Assembly (NCBI GenBank): GCA_947034895.1
Contig: OX344761.1
Coordinates: 21,898,863 to 21,962,862 of the forward strand
Length of the DNA stretch: 64,000 bases
Reading direction: 5' to 3'
DNA from: Rhytidiadelphus loreus
Taxonomy: Eukaryota > Streptophyta > Bryopsida > Hypnales > Hylocomiaceae
The notes beneath the pieces are model-generated. The model worked only from the letters and a program-made list of their open reading frames with translations. It had not been told where the DNA came from and searched no databases. The translations under genes and the position numbers were made by a program. Numbering within the stretch: position 1 is the first letter of the stretch; every line of letters starts with the position of its first letter. Positions 43,783 through 53,890 of this stretch are shown piece by piece.

Positions 43783-45408
43783 CTATGGTCTCGATTGTTT
43801 CTTCTCTTGTCGAACTTCGGCGAGCGAACGCATCTTCATCGACTTCATATGCTTCCAATGAGCCGCTGAAGGTAATGTCTTCGTAAACAAATCAGCTACA
43901 TTTTCAGCAGAAGTGATCTTTTCGATCGAGATAGTTCCATTTTCTGACTGCTCAGCGGCATAAAATATTTTCGGGGACAAATGTTTCGTATTTTCCGATT
44001 TTATGAAGCCTGCCGACATCTGATGCTGGCAGGCATCATTGTCTTCGAATATTTGCATCGGTTTGTCGGGAGTTTCAAAATTCGCTAATTCCTTCAAGCT
44101 GTGTGACATGTTGCGAAGCCAAACGGCTTCTTTCGTTGTATCGTACAGCGCGATGAGTTCTGAGTGATTCGACGACGTGGCAACCGTGGGCTGCAACTTT
44201 GAGCTCCAGGAAATGGCCGTGCCTCCCATTGTAAACACATAGCCAGACTGCGACCTGCCTTTCTCCGGGGCAGAAAGGTAACCGGCGTCTGCATAACCCT
44301 GGATTGGTGCGAAGGTTCTTTCGAATAGAAGACCATAGTCCCTTGTTCCATTTAAATAGCGAAGCATATGTTTGACACCACGCCAGTGTCGCTTTGTGGG
44401 TTCCGCGCTTTGTCTTGACAATAAGTGAGTCGAAAATTTGATGTCGGGCCTCACATTGATGGCTAGCCACGACATGGACATAACAGCGGTAATATATGGA
44501 TACTCCGAAGGGAGTATGTCCTCATCAGTTTTTAGTGGGCCATACTCATCTTGATCTGGATGTAGGGTTCGGACTATAAGGGGAGTAGACACTGCATGTG
44601 CTTCTTTCATTGAAAATTTGTCCAAAAGTTTGTTCGTGTAAGAAGTCATGTGCATGAAAACTGAGCCATCTTGGAAGTGCTCAAGTTCGATGCCTAAGCA
44701 TCGCGGTGTCCTCCCGTAGTCCTTAACTCTATATTTATGTTTCATCAGGTCGACGGTTTTCTCCACTGCTTGTCTTGATCCGAAGATATTCAAGTCGTCG
44801 ACGTAAATGGCGATAAGAACGATGTGTGGACCTCGGCGGTTCACGAACACACAAGGTGTGTATTTACTTGCTTTGAATCCTTGTTCTAAGAGGTAATCAG
44901 TCAAGTTTTGGTACCACAGTCTTCCCGACTGTTTAAGACCGTATATAGCTTTGTGAATTCGGATTACCTGATTAGATTCTCTTTTCCTCTTTCTGAGGTG
45001 GGAAACCACGTTCCTTGCATTTGCAAGAGCTGAGGAGGGGGCAAACGTCACACGTTTATGTCCCCGTTTCAGCTCCTTGCACTTTGCGTCCATGTCCTGA
45101 ATTCCTAGTCTCTGGGTCTGTCCCGAGTTCTTCGTGGGCTGGACTGAGGTTCTTTCCTCTAAGTTAGTGGAGTCTACCCCTTCGGGTATCTCCATGTATA
45201 ACTCCTTGTCAAGCTTTCCATATAGATAGGCCGTCACTATGTCTAAAAGCCGAAACATAAGGTTTTTCTGCACCGCCAGAGCGATGAGGAAACGAAAGGT
45301 AGTTATGTCCATCACAGGACTGTAAGTAAACTCATAGTCTACACCAAACTGCTGAGTAAAACCCTTTGCAACGAGACGAGCCTTATAGCGAATCGTTCTT
45401 CCCTCAGC
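43783..45408 (-). CDS. pol: Copia-2 Pol, RT and RNase H part
   Basis: Continues pol after the second frameshift near 45408. Reverse transcriptase: YKARLVAKGFTQQFGVDY then YSPVMDITTFRFLIALA and LDIVTAYLYGKLDKELYMEIPEG. Later come AIYGLKQSGRLWY and IYVDDLNIFGS (catalytic YVDD). RNase H follows: GYADAGYLSAPEKGRSQSGY, SSNHSELIALYDTTKEA, DNDACQ, NTKHLSPKIFY, TSAENVADLFTK. Between MEIPEG and AIYGLKQSGR there are about 77 residues, where Copia-1 has about 15. This basic, Ser/Lys-rich insert (ELKRGHKRVTF ... HLRKRKRESN) is in frame. The gene ends at 43783 shortly before the polypurine tract. Confidence 0.9.
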   Translation of the reverse strand, partial: AEGRTIRYKARLVAKGFTQQFGVDYEFTYSPVMDITTFRFLIALAVQKNLMFRLLDIVTAYLYGKLDKELYMEIPEGVDSTNLEERTSVQPTKNSGQTQRLGIQDMDAKCKELKRGHKRVTFAPSSALANARNVVSHLRKRKRESNQVIRIHKAIYGLKQSGRLWYQNLTDYLLEQGFKASKYTPCVFVNRRGPHIVLIAIYVDDLNIFGSRQAVEKTVDLMKHKYRVKDYGRTPRCLGIELEHFQDGSVFMHMTSYTNKLLDKFSMKEAHAVSTPLIVRTLHPDQDEYGPLKTDEDILPSEYPYITAVMSMSWLAINVRPDIKFSTHLLSRQSAEPTKRHWRGVKHMLRYLNGTRDYGLLFERTFAPIQGYADAGYLSAPEKGRSQSGYVFTMGGTAISWSSKLQPTVATSSNHSELIALYDTTKEAVWLRNMSHSLKELANFETPDKPMQIFEDNDACQHQMSAGFIKSENTKHLSPKIFYAAEQSENGTISIEKITSAENVADLFTKTLPSAAHWKHMKSMKMRSLAEVRQEKKQSRP

Positions 45409-45418
45409 ATCTTTCTTT

Positions 45419-46204
45419 TTAGCAAAAAACCCACTTAGAGCGAATCGGTTTCATATCATGCGTTCTAGGCTGTAGAACTCCAAATACTTTCCTTTCAGCC
45501 ATAGACGTCATTTCATCTTGCATTGCGCGTTTCCAGTGAGGCCATTCTGATGATCGCTTTGCTTGTGGTACCGTTTTTGGTATTTCAGCCTGATCTAGAA
45601 TAGCATTAACGGTCTGCAGCATAAAAACCTCATCTCGACAGATGGTCCGTCTGTCCCAGACGTGACCAGTAAAAGCTACATCAGTGGCTTCTTCAAAACT
45701 AGGTTGGTGAGTTGTGTCGCCCCCTGAACTCTGTGGTACTCCCCCTGAACTCTGGGGTACTCCTACTGGCATCTTTGGTTTATTTTTCGATCCCAAAGGA
45801 CGTCCTCTTTTACGACGAATCTGTGAGACATTAGCTGGGTTCTTGTCTGGCACGATTCGGGCTGGTGTATATTGGACTTGGGTATATGGAGTTTTTACTA
45901 TGTCAGGGGTGTCCGCGAATGCATCGGGGAGCCTTCGTGCTAACTCACGCAACCTCAGGATTCGAAGTACTTCCCCATCGCAGCGAGAGTCTCTGTAATC
46001 ATCAACTATGTCGGATTTCCAATTAATGTCAAGAGCTGTTGCTGATCTTTCTTCTTTTGTCTCCATTGATGGGAAGCATTTCTCGTCAAAGTGGCAGTCT
46101 TGGAATCTCGCCCGAAAGAGATCCCCTGTTTTCGGTTCTATATACTTTATCAATGAATTTCCTACATTGCCGACGTAAATACCTTGTTTCCTCTGGGGTC
46201 CCAT
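45419..46204 (-). CDS. pol: Copia-2 Pol, middle part (integrase C-terminus to RT start)
   Basis: Begins in the conserved copia block MGPQRKQGIYVGNVGNSLIK, normally preceded in frame by KRKK, and ends THDMKPIRSKWVFC at a TAA. Both edges are artefacts of one-base insertions. At 46204-46212 a run of nine T (A on minus) should be eight to keep KRKKMGPQ in frame. At about 45420 a run of six T on the coding strand should be five to continue KWVFAKKKD. The contents, a proline/arginine-rich linker with duplicated PQSSGGVPQSSGG, lie between integrase and RT as usual. Confidence 0.88.
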   Translation of the reverse strand: MGPQRKQGIYVGNVGNSLIKYIEPKTGDLFRARFQDCHFDEKCFPSMETKEERSATALDINWKSDIVDDYRDSRCDGEVLRILRLRELARRLPDAFADTPDIVKTPYTQVQYTPARIVPDKNPANVSQIRRKRGRPLGSKNKPKMPVGVPQSSGGVPQSSGGDTTHQPSFEEATDVAFTGHVWDRRTICRDEVFMLQTVNAILDQAEIPKTVPQAKRSSEWPHWKRAMQDEMTSMAERKVFGVLQPRTHDMKPIRSKWVFC

Positions 46205-48440
46205 TTTTTTTTCTCTTCGTGGGATCTAAGGGCACCTCTACTGCACAACCAAATTTTCGTAAGTGCTTAATATCAGGTGCATTGCCAGTTGCTAATTGAT
46301 ATGGGCTGACTTTGCTGCCTGCACATGGGCGAAACCTGATCAAATCGGCGGCATGTAATACCGCGTGGCCCCATGCCGTCAAGGGTAAGTTGCACTTAAG
46401 CAGTAAAGGACGTGCAATCCATTGTATTCTTTTAATCAGGCTTTCGGCAAGCCCATTCTGAAAATGAATCTCCGCTAGTGCAACTTCTAGATTTATGCCC
46501 TGTGCGGAACAATAGTCTTGGAATATCTTAGAAGTGAACTCGCCTGCCCCGTCCACTCTAATGTCTTTCACGCTATTTTCTGGGAACCTGACTTGCATCT
46601 TGATAAGTTGTATAAGTAGTTTTGCAAATGCATGGTTTCTGGTGGATAATAGATTGATCTCACTCCACCTAGATGTGGAGTCTATCATCACCATGAAGTA
46701 CCTAAATGGTCCTGATGGTGGTGAGATGGGGCCACATATGTCTACTTGAATGCGATGAAGAAAAGGCTGTAGTTCCTTATCTCTTATTTCTTTAGCAGGT
46801 CGTAAGATCAGCTTGCCTCGCGAACATGCCAAACATGATTCGAGTAGTTTTGATGAGATCTTTATATTTCCTGCTGCTGACTTTAAGGTATTCTTCAGCA
46901 TTCGGGTAGATGGGTGGCCCAGACGGTCATGCCAGAGCTTGGCATCATCTGCTATCTCACCTGTAAGTGCTATGAATTCGTGTGTTGTGATCTCAAATTC
47001 GATGAGTCCGTTTGCTGTATAATAGAACTTCTCAACACAGTCACCGTGTTCATTGGTAAGGGTTTTGAATCTGCGGCCTTCCTTAAAGATATGAGTACTT
47101 ATCTCGTATCCGTTGTTTGATACATCGTTTTCACAGAGGACCTGTCTTCTTGCAGTGGGAATAAGAAGAGCTCGTTCGGCATATATTCGTGAGCCGCCAG
47201 GTAGCACAAACGTAGCAGGTCCTAATCCCCGCACTGCTAGATTCAAACCGCTCATCGATGCAATCTTGTAATTTTCTGATTGCATTTTCGTGAAGTACTT
47301 GTTACTTTTAATGACTGTAATCGTGGCTCCTGAGTCTAGTATCATCGTAGATTGTTCTATGTCCTGAGATTCATCCATGACAGCATTCGTTTCATCATAT
47401 TGTGTCTGGTCCAGATAATTGTATTCATCGTCATTTTCAGTGCGTTGTTTTTTATTTTTATCGTTGTTTTTGTTGTCCTTCCTGGTACCTCTCCAGGGTG
47501 ACAAATTATTATTTTTTCTGTATTTATCGACAACGTCATCTGGAGTCCGACAATCACGAGCAAAGTGTCGTTTCTTCTCGCATCTGAAACACTTCCCAGA
47601 GGTTCGTGCTTTGCTCTTTTTTGTATTGGTGTTTTTGTCTTGTTTACCAGGGGTCGCTGATTTTCGAGCCCCTTTTACCTGTTGCTTCCACGGTTTTCTT
47701 CTCCTGTTTGGGTCTTGTTTTTCGTCTCTTGTATAGTTAAGTTCTGGAATTGCGGTTGTCCCAGCAGGTCTCTGTTTTGCCAATTCCTTTGCAACATTAT
47801 TAAATTTTTCGTTTTCAGCCAAGTAGATAAATAAGTCTCGTGAATTCTTGTATTCTCGTGCCAGTAATGATTCCCTGAGTCCCATTCTTTCTGGCCCCAT
47901 CGTAGATAGTGTCTTAAAGATTATATCTGCCTCAGTTACTGGCCTTTTGCAGTAAGCTAATTTTGCTGTAATTTTAAATAAGGCTGATTTATAGTTGTCA
48001 AGTAAGTCGAAATCCATATGACGAAGACTCAACCATGCTTGCCATGTCTCAGGGTATGTAATTTCTCGCATGGCTTCGAAACGAGCTGTGATTTCTTCCC
48101 ACAAATCGTATGGTGTATCGTGGTGGTACATTTGGAGGGCGAGGTCATCTTTAAGTCTTAGACGGATGGCAAGTGTTGCAGTATCTCTTTGCATTTGATT
48201 ATAATCTATTGCCGACTTTCCAAAAGTTAATGTAGCATCGGCTTCTCTTGCCTTCATCCGTTGTTCTTCTTCGATGGGAGTAGGTGGACGGACAATTGTG
48301 GATTCGAGCCCTTTACTTGAAAGGTATTGTTTCATATTTGTCATCCACATGATATAATTTGTACCGTCCTCTTCTAGTGGTCTGAAACCTGGTTCCGCTA
48401 GTATCGCTGGACGAGAGCCTGTATCTGTTTGTAGTGCCAT
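46205..48440 (-). CDS. gag-pol: Copia-2 Gag, protease and integrase
   Basis: I start this at the ATG at 48440 (MALQTDTGSRPAILAEPGF); the open frame extends upstream through the primer-binding site into the LTR without a credible start. Gag covers residues about 20-280 (LEEDGTNYIMWMTNMKQYL, YDLWEEITARFEAM). Then come a CCHC knuckle CFRCEKKRHFARDC, protease TMILDSGATITVI, integrase zinc finger LWHDRLGHPSTRML ... CLACSRGK, and integrase core VDICGPISPP, IRVDGAGEFTS, HFQNGLAESLIKRI (D-D-E). It runs out of frame after the poly-A run at 46204-46212 and stops at 46086. Confidence 0.92.
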
Positions 48441-48508
48441 GGCTCTTCTTCGATTATGGTTTCTGTGGAAGCGTTCGTGTTGTCCTTTCTCGCTCAGCTT
48501 TTCATAAG

Positions 48509-48522
48509 CAGTGCTGATAACG
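48509..48522 (-). other. Copia-2 primer-binding site, probable internal tRNA-Ile
   Basis: On the minus strand CGTTATCAGCACTG follows the 5' LTR directly. It does not match the 3' end of initiator tRNA-Met. The first 12 bases are the reverse complement of the anticodon arm of cytosolic tRNA-Ile(AAU), CGUGCU(I)AUAACG (CGTTAT also covers the loop's 3' side), with C opposite the wobble A that is deaminated to inosine. The tRNA comparison is from memory. Confidence 0.55.
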
Positions 48523-48857
48523 TGATAACACTTAGTCAGATCTCTCGTTGACTTGTGTAATCGATCTAGCCTTGATGCTCTAACAAATGTGGACACTCGC
48601 ACTTTCTCTTCGTGGAGAAAGTTGCCTACGTACCTCGGTGAAAGCACACACACTGTCTTTCCAAGGATCAGAGTGTACTATAACGTAGTTCTTGCCGGTT
48701 GGAGCGAATCGTCTCCCAAGGGTCCCGATCCCGATCCGTAACGACGGTTGATCTGAAACGGCATTGCTATAGTAGACCGTGGACTGTTCACGACTATGGA
48801 CGGAACAATACGATGACTGTTCACAGACAGTACACCATAGCCAAGCATGTCTCGACA
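48523..48857 (-). repeat. Copia-2 5' LTR
   Basis: The 335-bp partner of 43354-43688, three transitions apart. Outer flank GATAC (48858-48862). Confidence 0.97.
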
Positions 48858-49140
48858 GATACTATATATTGTATACATGTAAAGATATATGATATGGATC
48901 AATCAGAATACAATCAATATGTTCCATATTAATTGTATGACACCCCCCCCTCAAAATTATAAGAAGGGTGGTGTGAGTTTGAAAAATCAAGCTTAATAAA
49001 ATTTTAATATAAAAACTTTCACAAAAAAAATCAAATTTTAACCTAGGGGGAAGTTTTTTTTTTTTTGGGAGGGGTGAATTATTGCCTCTTTTGGGTTGTG
49101 ACACATAGTACACTGCACTATGCACTCAAAAGTGGCTATA
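48858..49140. repeat. Dispersed repeat F, right half
   Basis: Continues the GATAC/TATGGAT microsatellite-like core, then GACACCCCCCCCTCAAAATTATAAGAAGGGTGGTG. That matches GCCAACCCCACCCAATCTAAAAATTACAAAAGAGTGTGATGG near 56050. The outer end ATTGCCTCTTTT is an inverted echo of AAAAGAGGCAGT in the left half, so F may be an old terminal-inverted-repeat element. Confidence 0.55.
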
Positions 49141-50102
49141 CCAGCCAAGAACCCTAGGTTCATGTAACTAGCCATGTGATTATTACACCACCTATAAACT
49201 AAAATAGCAACCTACTAGCTTTAACATTTAGAAATTATAATAAAATGTTCAACATTCCAAAAATTATGCAACTTATTTGTGTTCATTCTTCTTTCATTGA
49301 AAATTCACTAAAAATCCATCAACTACACCAACTAACCCCAATTTTGATTCACATGGTAAAGGGTCTCTTCTTAGACATGGTACCTTAGTGAGAAACAAAC
49401 TTAGAGCATTGACACCCTTACCCTCAGAGTATCCAACACTTGCCAAATATAGGTAATAAGTACTAATCCCTCTGTTTTTGAAAAAGACCCATATTTCCTT
49501 TGTAAAAAAACAGAAGCATATACTAACTAAGCTTAGAGCATCCACACCCTAAACCCTCAAAATAAATAATAAGAATCCAATCCACTTCACTCAAACCCTC
49601 GAATTGATACACTGATTTGTCCTGCTAGAGCGCAACACTAATTCACCAATGTCACTATTTTAAATCAGTGAAGACTGAAATTTTACTGCACTATACTAAT
49701 TTCCACTAATTTTGTGCACATTCGCTAATAGAAATAAGTCAATGTAGCTTGAACTTTTGTTGTCTTAATATTTTCAGCCTCAGATAGGATATAGCGCCAC
49801 CTCTTCATGCTCATTCGTTTTACATGGACGATGTACAAAGAAAAGAAAAGAAAAGAAAGATGGAGCCATGTGATTTCTTGTTCTCTCAAGCTCGCGCAAT
49901 ACACAAGATGCAAGCGCACAAAAGGAAAAAGCTACAATCAAGAGAGCGTCAAAATTCTTGACGACAGTACAACGGCATGAGCTGAAAGGGCCGTGGGCCA
50001 AGTAGCAAATCCGTTCGAATTGATGCTACACAATTTCTGTTCCTATACTTCAGTCTACTTGTCTGTTAGAGGGTATAATGTTGGAGCGCGAGTTTAGAAT
50101 AA
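49141..50102. other. No gene recognised; 3' flank of PGP1
   Basis: AT-rich; includes an AAAGAAAAGAAAAGA-type run near 49840. The last 200 bp probably hold the 3'UTR of the minus-strand PGP1 gene. Confidence 0.4.
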
Positions 50103-52436
50103 TTATTGTGCTAATCGATTCCACATAGATCTTATATACACGGCAAGTGACCAAAGAGCTAGCCCCGCAGAGACGTATAGTAGACTAACACCTGCCGCTC
50201 CAAGCGCAACTCCACCCCTGCAATTTCATAAACCATGTTGTTTGAAAACTTTCACAAATGCAGGACAAGAAACACCAAACAATTACCACCAACCGATTCT
50301 TGAGATAGTCAAAAGATATTACATACCCGCCATCCCGGCCAGCCAGTAACAATGTGAGAGCCACCATTTGCGCTGCAGTTTTCCATTTGCCTAAACTATT
50401 TACTGCCACAGCCTGCAAGTCCAGTTATTCTCAAGTTAAGCAAAGTACCCCAAACCGGCACTCCTAGAGCTGCGTAAAATCCCAGAGCAGTGGGGAGACA
50501 ACACACTCCCCACTGCTACAGAGCACCATATTTTTATTTATTAAGAAGGCCTGAAACCACTGTAAACTGCTTTAGTGAATTGATAGAGTTGGCATTGCTT
50601 TCCATCTGGAGCTCAAGAAGCTGTGCAAACAGAATCTAGATTCTTATTGCAAAGATGTTGAGGGAGCACCTCAAGAATGTTGCAAAATAACAGAATTATG
50701 GAATCAAATACAAACAAGCATAATAATCAGTAAGAAGTGCACTGCTGAGTGCAGCTAAGAGCGTTGCATGAAATGTCCATAGAAAGACAGACTGTACCTT
50801 GTGAACGTCCCCACCTTGAGATGCGGCCCACTCTCGTAATGCGGACATAGTAATCTGCATAGCGCAATAGCTCATAAGAAAAATCCAGTAACCAAAGCAC
50901 TGAACAAAGTTCGTAGACCAATGAAACAAAGATGACAGACATCCGATTCTTATAGAATTCCTTTATAAAGTATATATTCCTCTCTGAAAAGAGTAAAGTA
51001 ATGTTGAGAGGTGACTGTACCTCACGTCCAATTATGGCAGTCGCTGGCAAGGGGAGAAGCCAAGGGCCAACTTTAGCCAGCGCTGCTATTGGGGGTCTAG
51101 TGCACAGCAATACCAAGGTAGTGGCTACCATCAACTGCATCAACCAACCAATTCTATTCAGGAAACCCTACGTAGCAAAATTAAGTCAAGTTCTATATAC
51201 AAGTGCATTCATATCTTGATTCCTATAGCAACTGCCCAAACCTAAACAAAGGATGAGGCCCACCTTATCAGCAACAGGATCCAAGAAAGCACCAAATTCA
51301 GAGCTCGACCCCATCTGTATTTCAACACAAACAATTACTCAGATCAAATTTCTTCACTGAATACCATCAATCGTAACACCAATATCCTCCTCTAGACTTA
51401 CCAAGGTACGTTGAATTGTTAACCTACGCATCTAACACCTAAGAGACCCTTTCAAGATACTGTATTTTTTCACTTTCTACACTATGTTTGAATAAGACAA
51501 AGATTACTAACACAATTTAAGCTTTCACGAATATGATACTCTTTTCCCAGATTGCATCTTGTTGTTTATTTTGTCGTGAATCTCTTATAGGTTTGGGCAC
51601 ACAGAAGAAGTTCATATACAAAAAAAGGATTCCTTGTTCCTTTAGGGGTACAAGACGTAGAAAGGAATTCAGAGAGTACCTTTCTCGCAAGATATCCATC
51701 AAGCCAGTCAGTAAAAGCTGCCAGCACAAAAATCGTCGCCCCAGCCGTCGTCGCCCATGTTTCTTGAGAGTAGAAAACTGCAAGCAAACCCTAAAATTTA
51801 TAAACACCCGCACTAACCCTAAAACTCCCACTACAAACCTTCGTCGTACGCGAATCCAGAAATCCAGAGCACAAACTAGCTAGATGTTCTCCAATTCAGA
51901 ATCCAAGTCCAAAAAAACAGATGCCACAACACAAAACACAGAAACAGGGTTACCCCGTGTCACAACCCTAGAGAACACCGCAAGGAGATCCCCAAAATGA
52001 CCTAAGCAAGGCAAAGAAGGGGCGACTTTCTCGTATTAGTACCAGCAAGCAAAGCAGGCACAGCCGCGACTCGGCTCAACGTCAAGATGGTCGGCAACGT
52101 CAGAAACTTCTTCTCCGAGGATCCCACATCATTCTTCTCGGCAGATGATCCATCGTCACCGTTCTTCACACACCGAACACAAAACTCCTCACTCGAGATC
52201 ACATGCCCAAGGCGCCTCACGCCCATCTGGGGCGACATCGCTGCGAATTCTCCAGCATCTCCCCCAAAGATCCCCGACCCACACTCCCTTCTCGCTTCTT
52301 CGAAACGACCGCCACGGCGCACAAGAGATCTGCACCCTAACCCAACTCTACTTCTCGTCACATGCCGTAAAGCAGCAGTGGGCGGCAACGCCAACAACGT
52401 CGTCGCCGACGAACTACAATGAACACCAAATCTCAT
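50103..52436 (-). CDS. PGP1: Phosphatidylglycerophosphate synthase, seven exons
   Basis: Makes phosphatidylglycerol phosphate from CDP-diacylglycerol and glycerol-3-phosphate; plant PGP1 acts in plastids and mitochondria. Exons on minus: 52436-52043, 51777-51680, 51314-51264, 51134-51021, 50854-50798, 50412-50327, 50217-50103, all with GT/AG borders. They join to 915 nt, that is 304 residues. The CDP-alcohol phosphotransferase signature D-x2-DG-x2-AR-x8-G-x3-D-x3-D is complete and spans exons 2 and 3 (DWLDGYLARK | MGSSSEFGAFLDPVADK). The first 115 or so residues are Arg/Ser/Ala-rich, a likely transit peptide, followed by LTLPTILTLSRVAAVPALLA. Hydrophobic helices follow (LMVATTLVLL, LPLPATAIIGRE, and GVSLLYVSAGLALWSLAVY at the C-terminus). 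The open frame extends nine codons above the ATG at 52436 but has no ATG there. Confidence 0.95.
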
Positions 52437-53039
52437 GTCAGCTGCTGGAGTACTAAACCCCACGCTCGAATTTTACTTATTCCCCCAGGAAAAAATTGCG
52501 GAGAAAACACAAAAGTCAGAAATCTATCAACGTCAAATCATTCAATTGTGGCACCCAAATTGCCACAAGGTTCGCATCTTGGGGAGTCCATACATTACAT
52601 TACATCATGGTACTTCACGATTGCTTGTTTGATGACGAAGAGGGTGGGCAGCAAATTGCTTGGGGAGCAAAAAAGCTGGCAAGATGCGGAATATTTGATG
52701 TGAATGAGAAGCGAGAACCTGTTGGGAACCTAAGTTAGGTTTGCGATGTGGTCGGAGATTATTGCGATTCTTGGTGCGGCGAAAGCATTTGCTTTCTCCG
52801 AGGTGTCCCGCGTCTTGAGGTCTCCGCATTCCTCCCGCAGCCTTTTGGGAAGTACGGTTTCCACAAAAATGAAAAAGTTCAGTTGTTTGTACGGATGGAA
52901 AATTATTCAACTAAAATGGATGAAACTCTTGAAATTCAAAAAATATAAAATAAAAATTGGAGTGCTGAAATCTAGGCTAGGCTGGCTTCAAAATAATTTG
53001 AAATCAATCACAAAGTAGTGTATCATACCCAAAAAGTAT
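52437..53039 (-). other. Upstream region of PGP1
   Basis: Probable promoter and 5'UTR of the minus-strand PGP1 gene. No TATA box is convincing. Open frames on both strands here have no recognisable domain. Confidence 0.4.
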
Positions 53040-53890
53040 TTTTTGAAATAGTTTTTTAAATTATTTTCGGAGATATTATATTTCCAAAAATAGTTTTTTT
53101 GTATGGAAAAAGGTATCTTTCTATTTTTAAACATTTGCAAAATCAATTTTTCCACCTTTAATTAACCCCTAGAAGTTCATGACTATATTTCACCAAAAAA
53201 ACACTTCAAAATTGTCATTTCTAGTGCAAAGAGTTACTTTTTTTGCATATTGAGTCATAAGATCTTGCACAAGATATGTATGAAAATGTGTAGAAACTTT
53301 TCCTTACACTTTGACTATGTAGATTGCAAGATATTAGTATTCAAAGTATATAGAAAAGATTGTTTCTGTCTCACATAACTAAGATTGTAGACGTTGAATC
53401 CCCTTAACTTAGCTTTTTTGGACTACAAAGTTTTGAGGTTTAAATCTTGGAAAAAAATTTCAATAAAAAATTAATAATTTTAATTCTTAAGAAAATTCTA
53501 ATTTAGATGTAGGTATAAGATGAAAGGAAAAATTATATTGATAATAGTTCTAAAATAGAATTGAAATATGTCAATATGAATGATCAAATTGATGTACTAG
53601 CAAGTAATCTATCTCCTAGGGATGTTTTAGTTTTGAAAAATTGTGAAAATTGATGAATCCTATACATTATTTTTTTCAAGAAGATTCCATAATTGCCCAT
53701 AATACAAGGTACTTCCTAACTTTCACATCACTTATCCAAATGGAATGAATCAAAGCTTTTTAGAAAGACATAAATATATACTATAAGAAAAAATGTTTCA
53801 GTAAAACTTAACATTATAGGAATGTGTCTAAAATCCTAAGAAATCCCAATCTAGGAGTTTAGACCGCTTTTAGGGTGTAACTATATGACA
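53040..53890. repeat. Dispersed repeat E, copy 2
   Basis: Counterpart of 41780-42710, same orientation. The best-preserved block is CTAACTTTCACATCACTTATCCAAATGG near 53718. Lies just upstream of PGP1. Confidence 0.7.

Larger units (their letters stand above)
43354..48857 (-). mobile_element. Copia-2, near-intact Ty1/copia element
   Basis: A 5504-bp element on the minus strand with 335-bp LTRs (43354-43688 and 48523-48857) that begin TG and end CA. They differ at three sites, all transitions. An exact 5-bp target duplication GATAC lies at 43349-43353 and 48858-48862. Gag-Pol order (gag, protease, integrase, RT, RNase H) is complete. The reading is split into three frames by two one-base insertions in homopolymers. 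It is inserted in the GATAC-rich core of repeat F. Confidence 0.97.

Noticed and set aside
52087..52456. Plus-strand ORFs over PGP1 exon 1
   Set aside because: They are antisense to the transit-peptide exon, which is GC-rich and therefore poor in stops on both strands.
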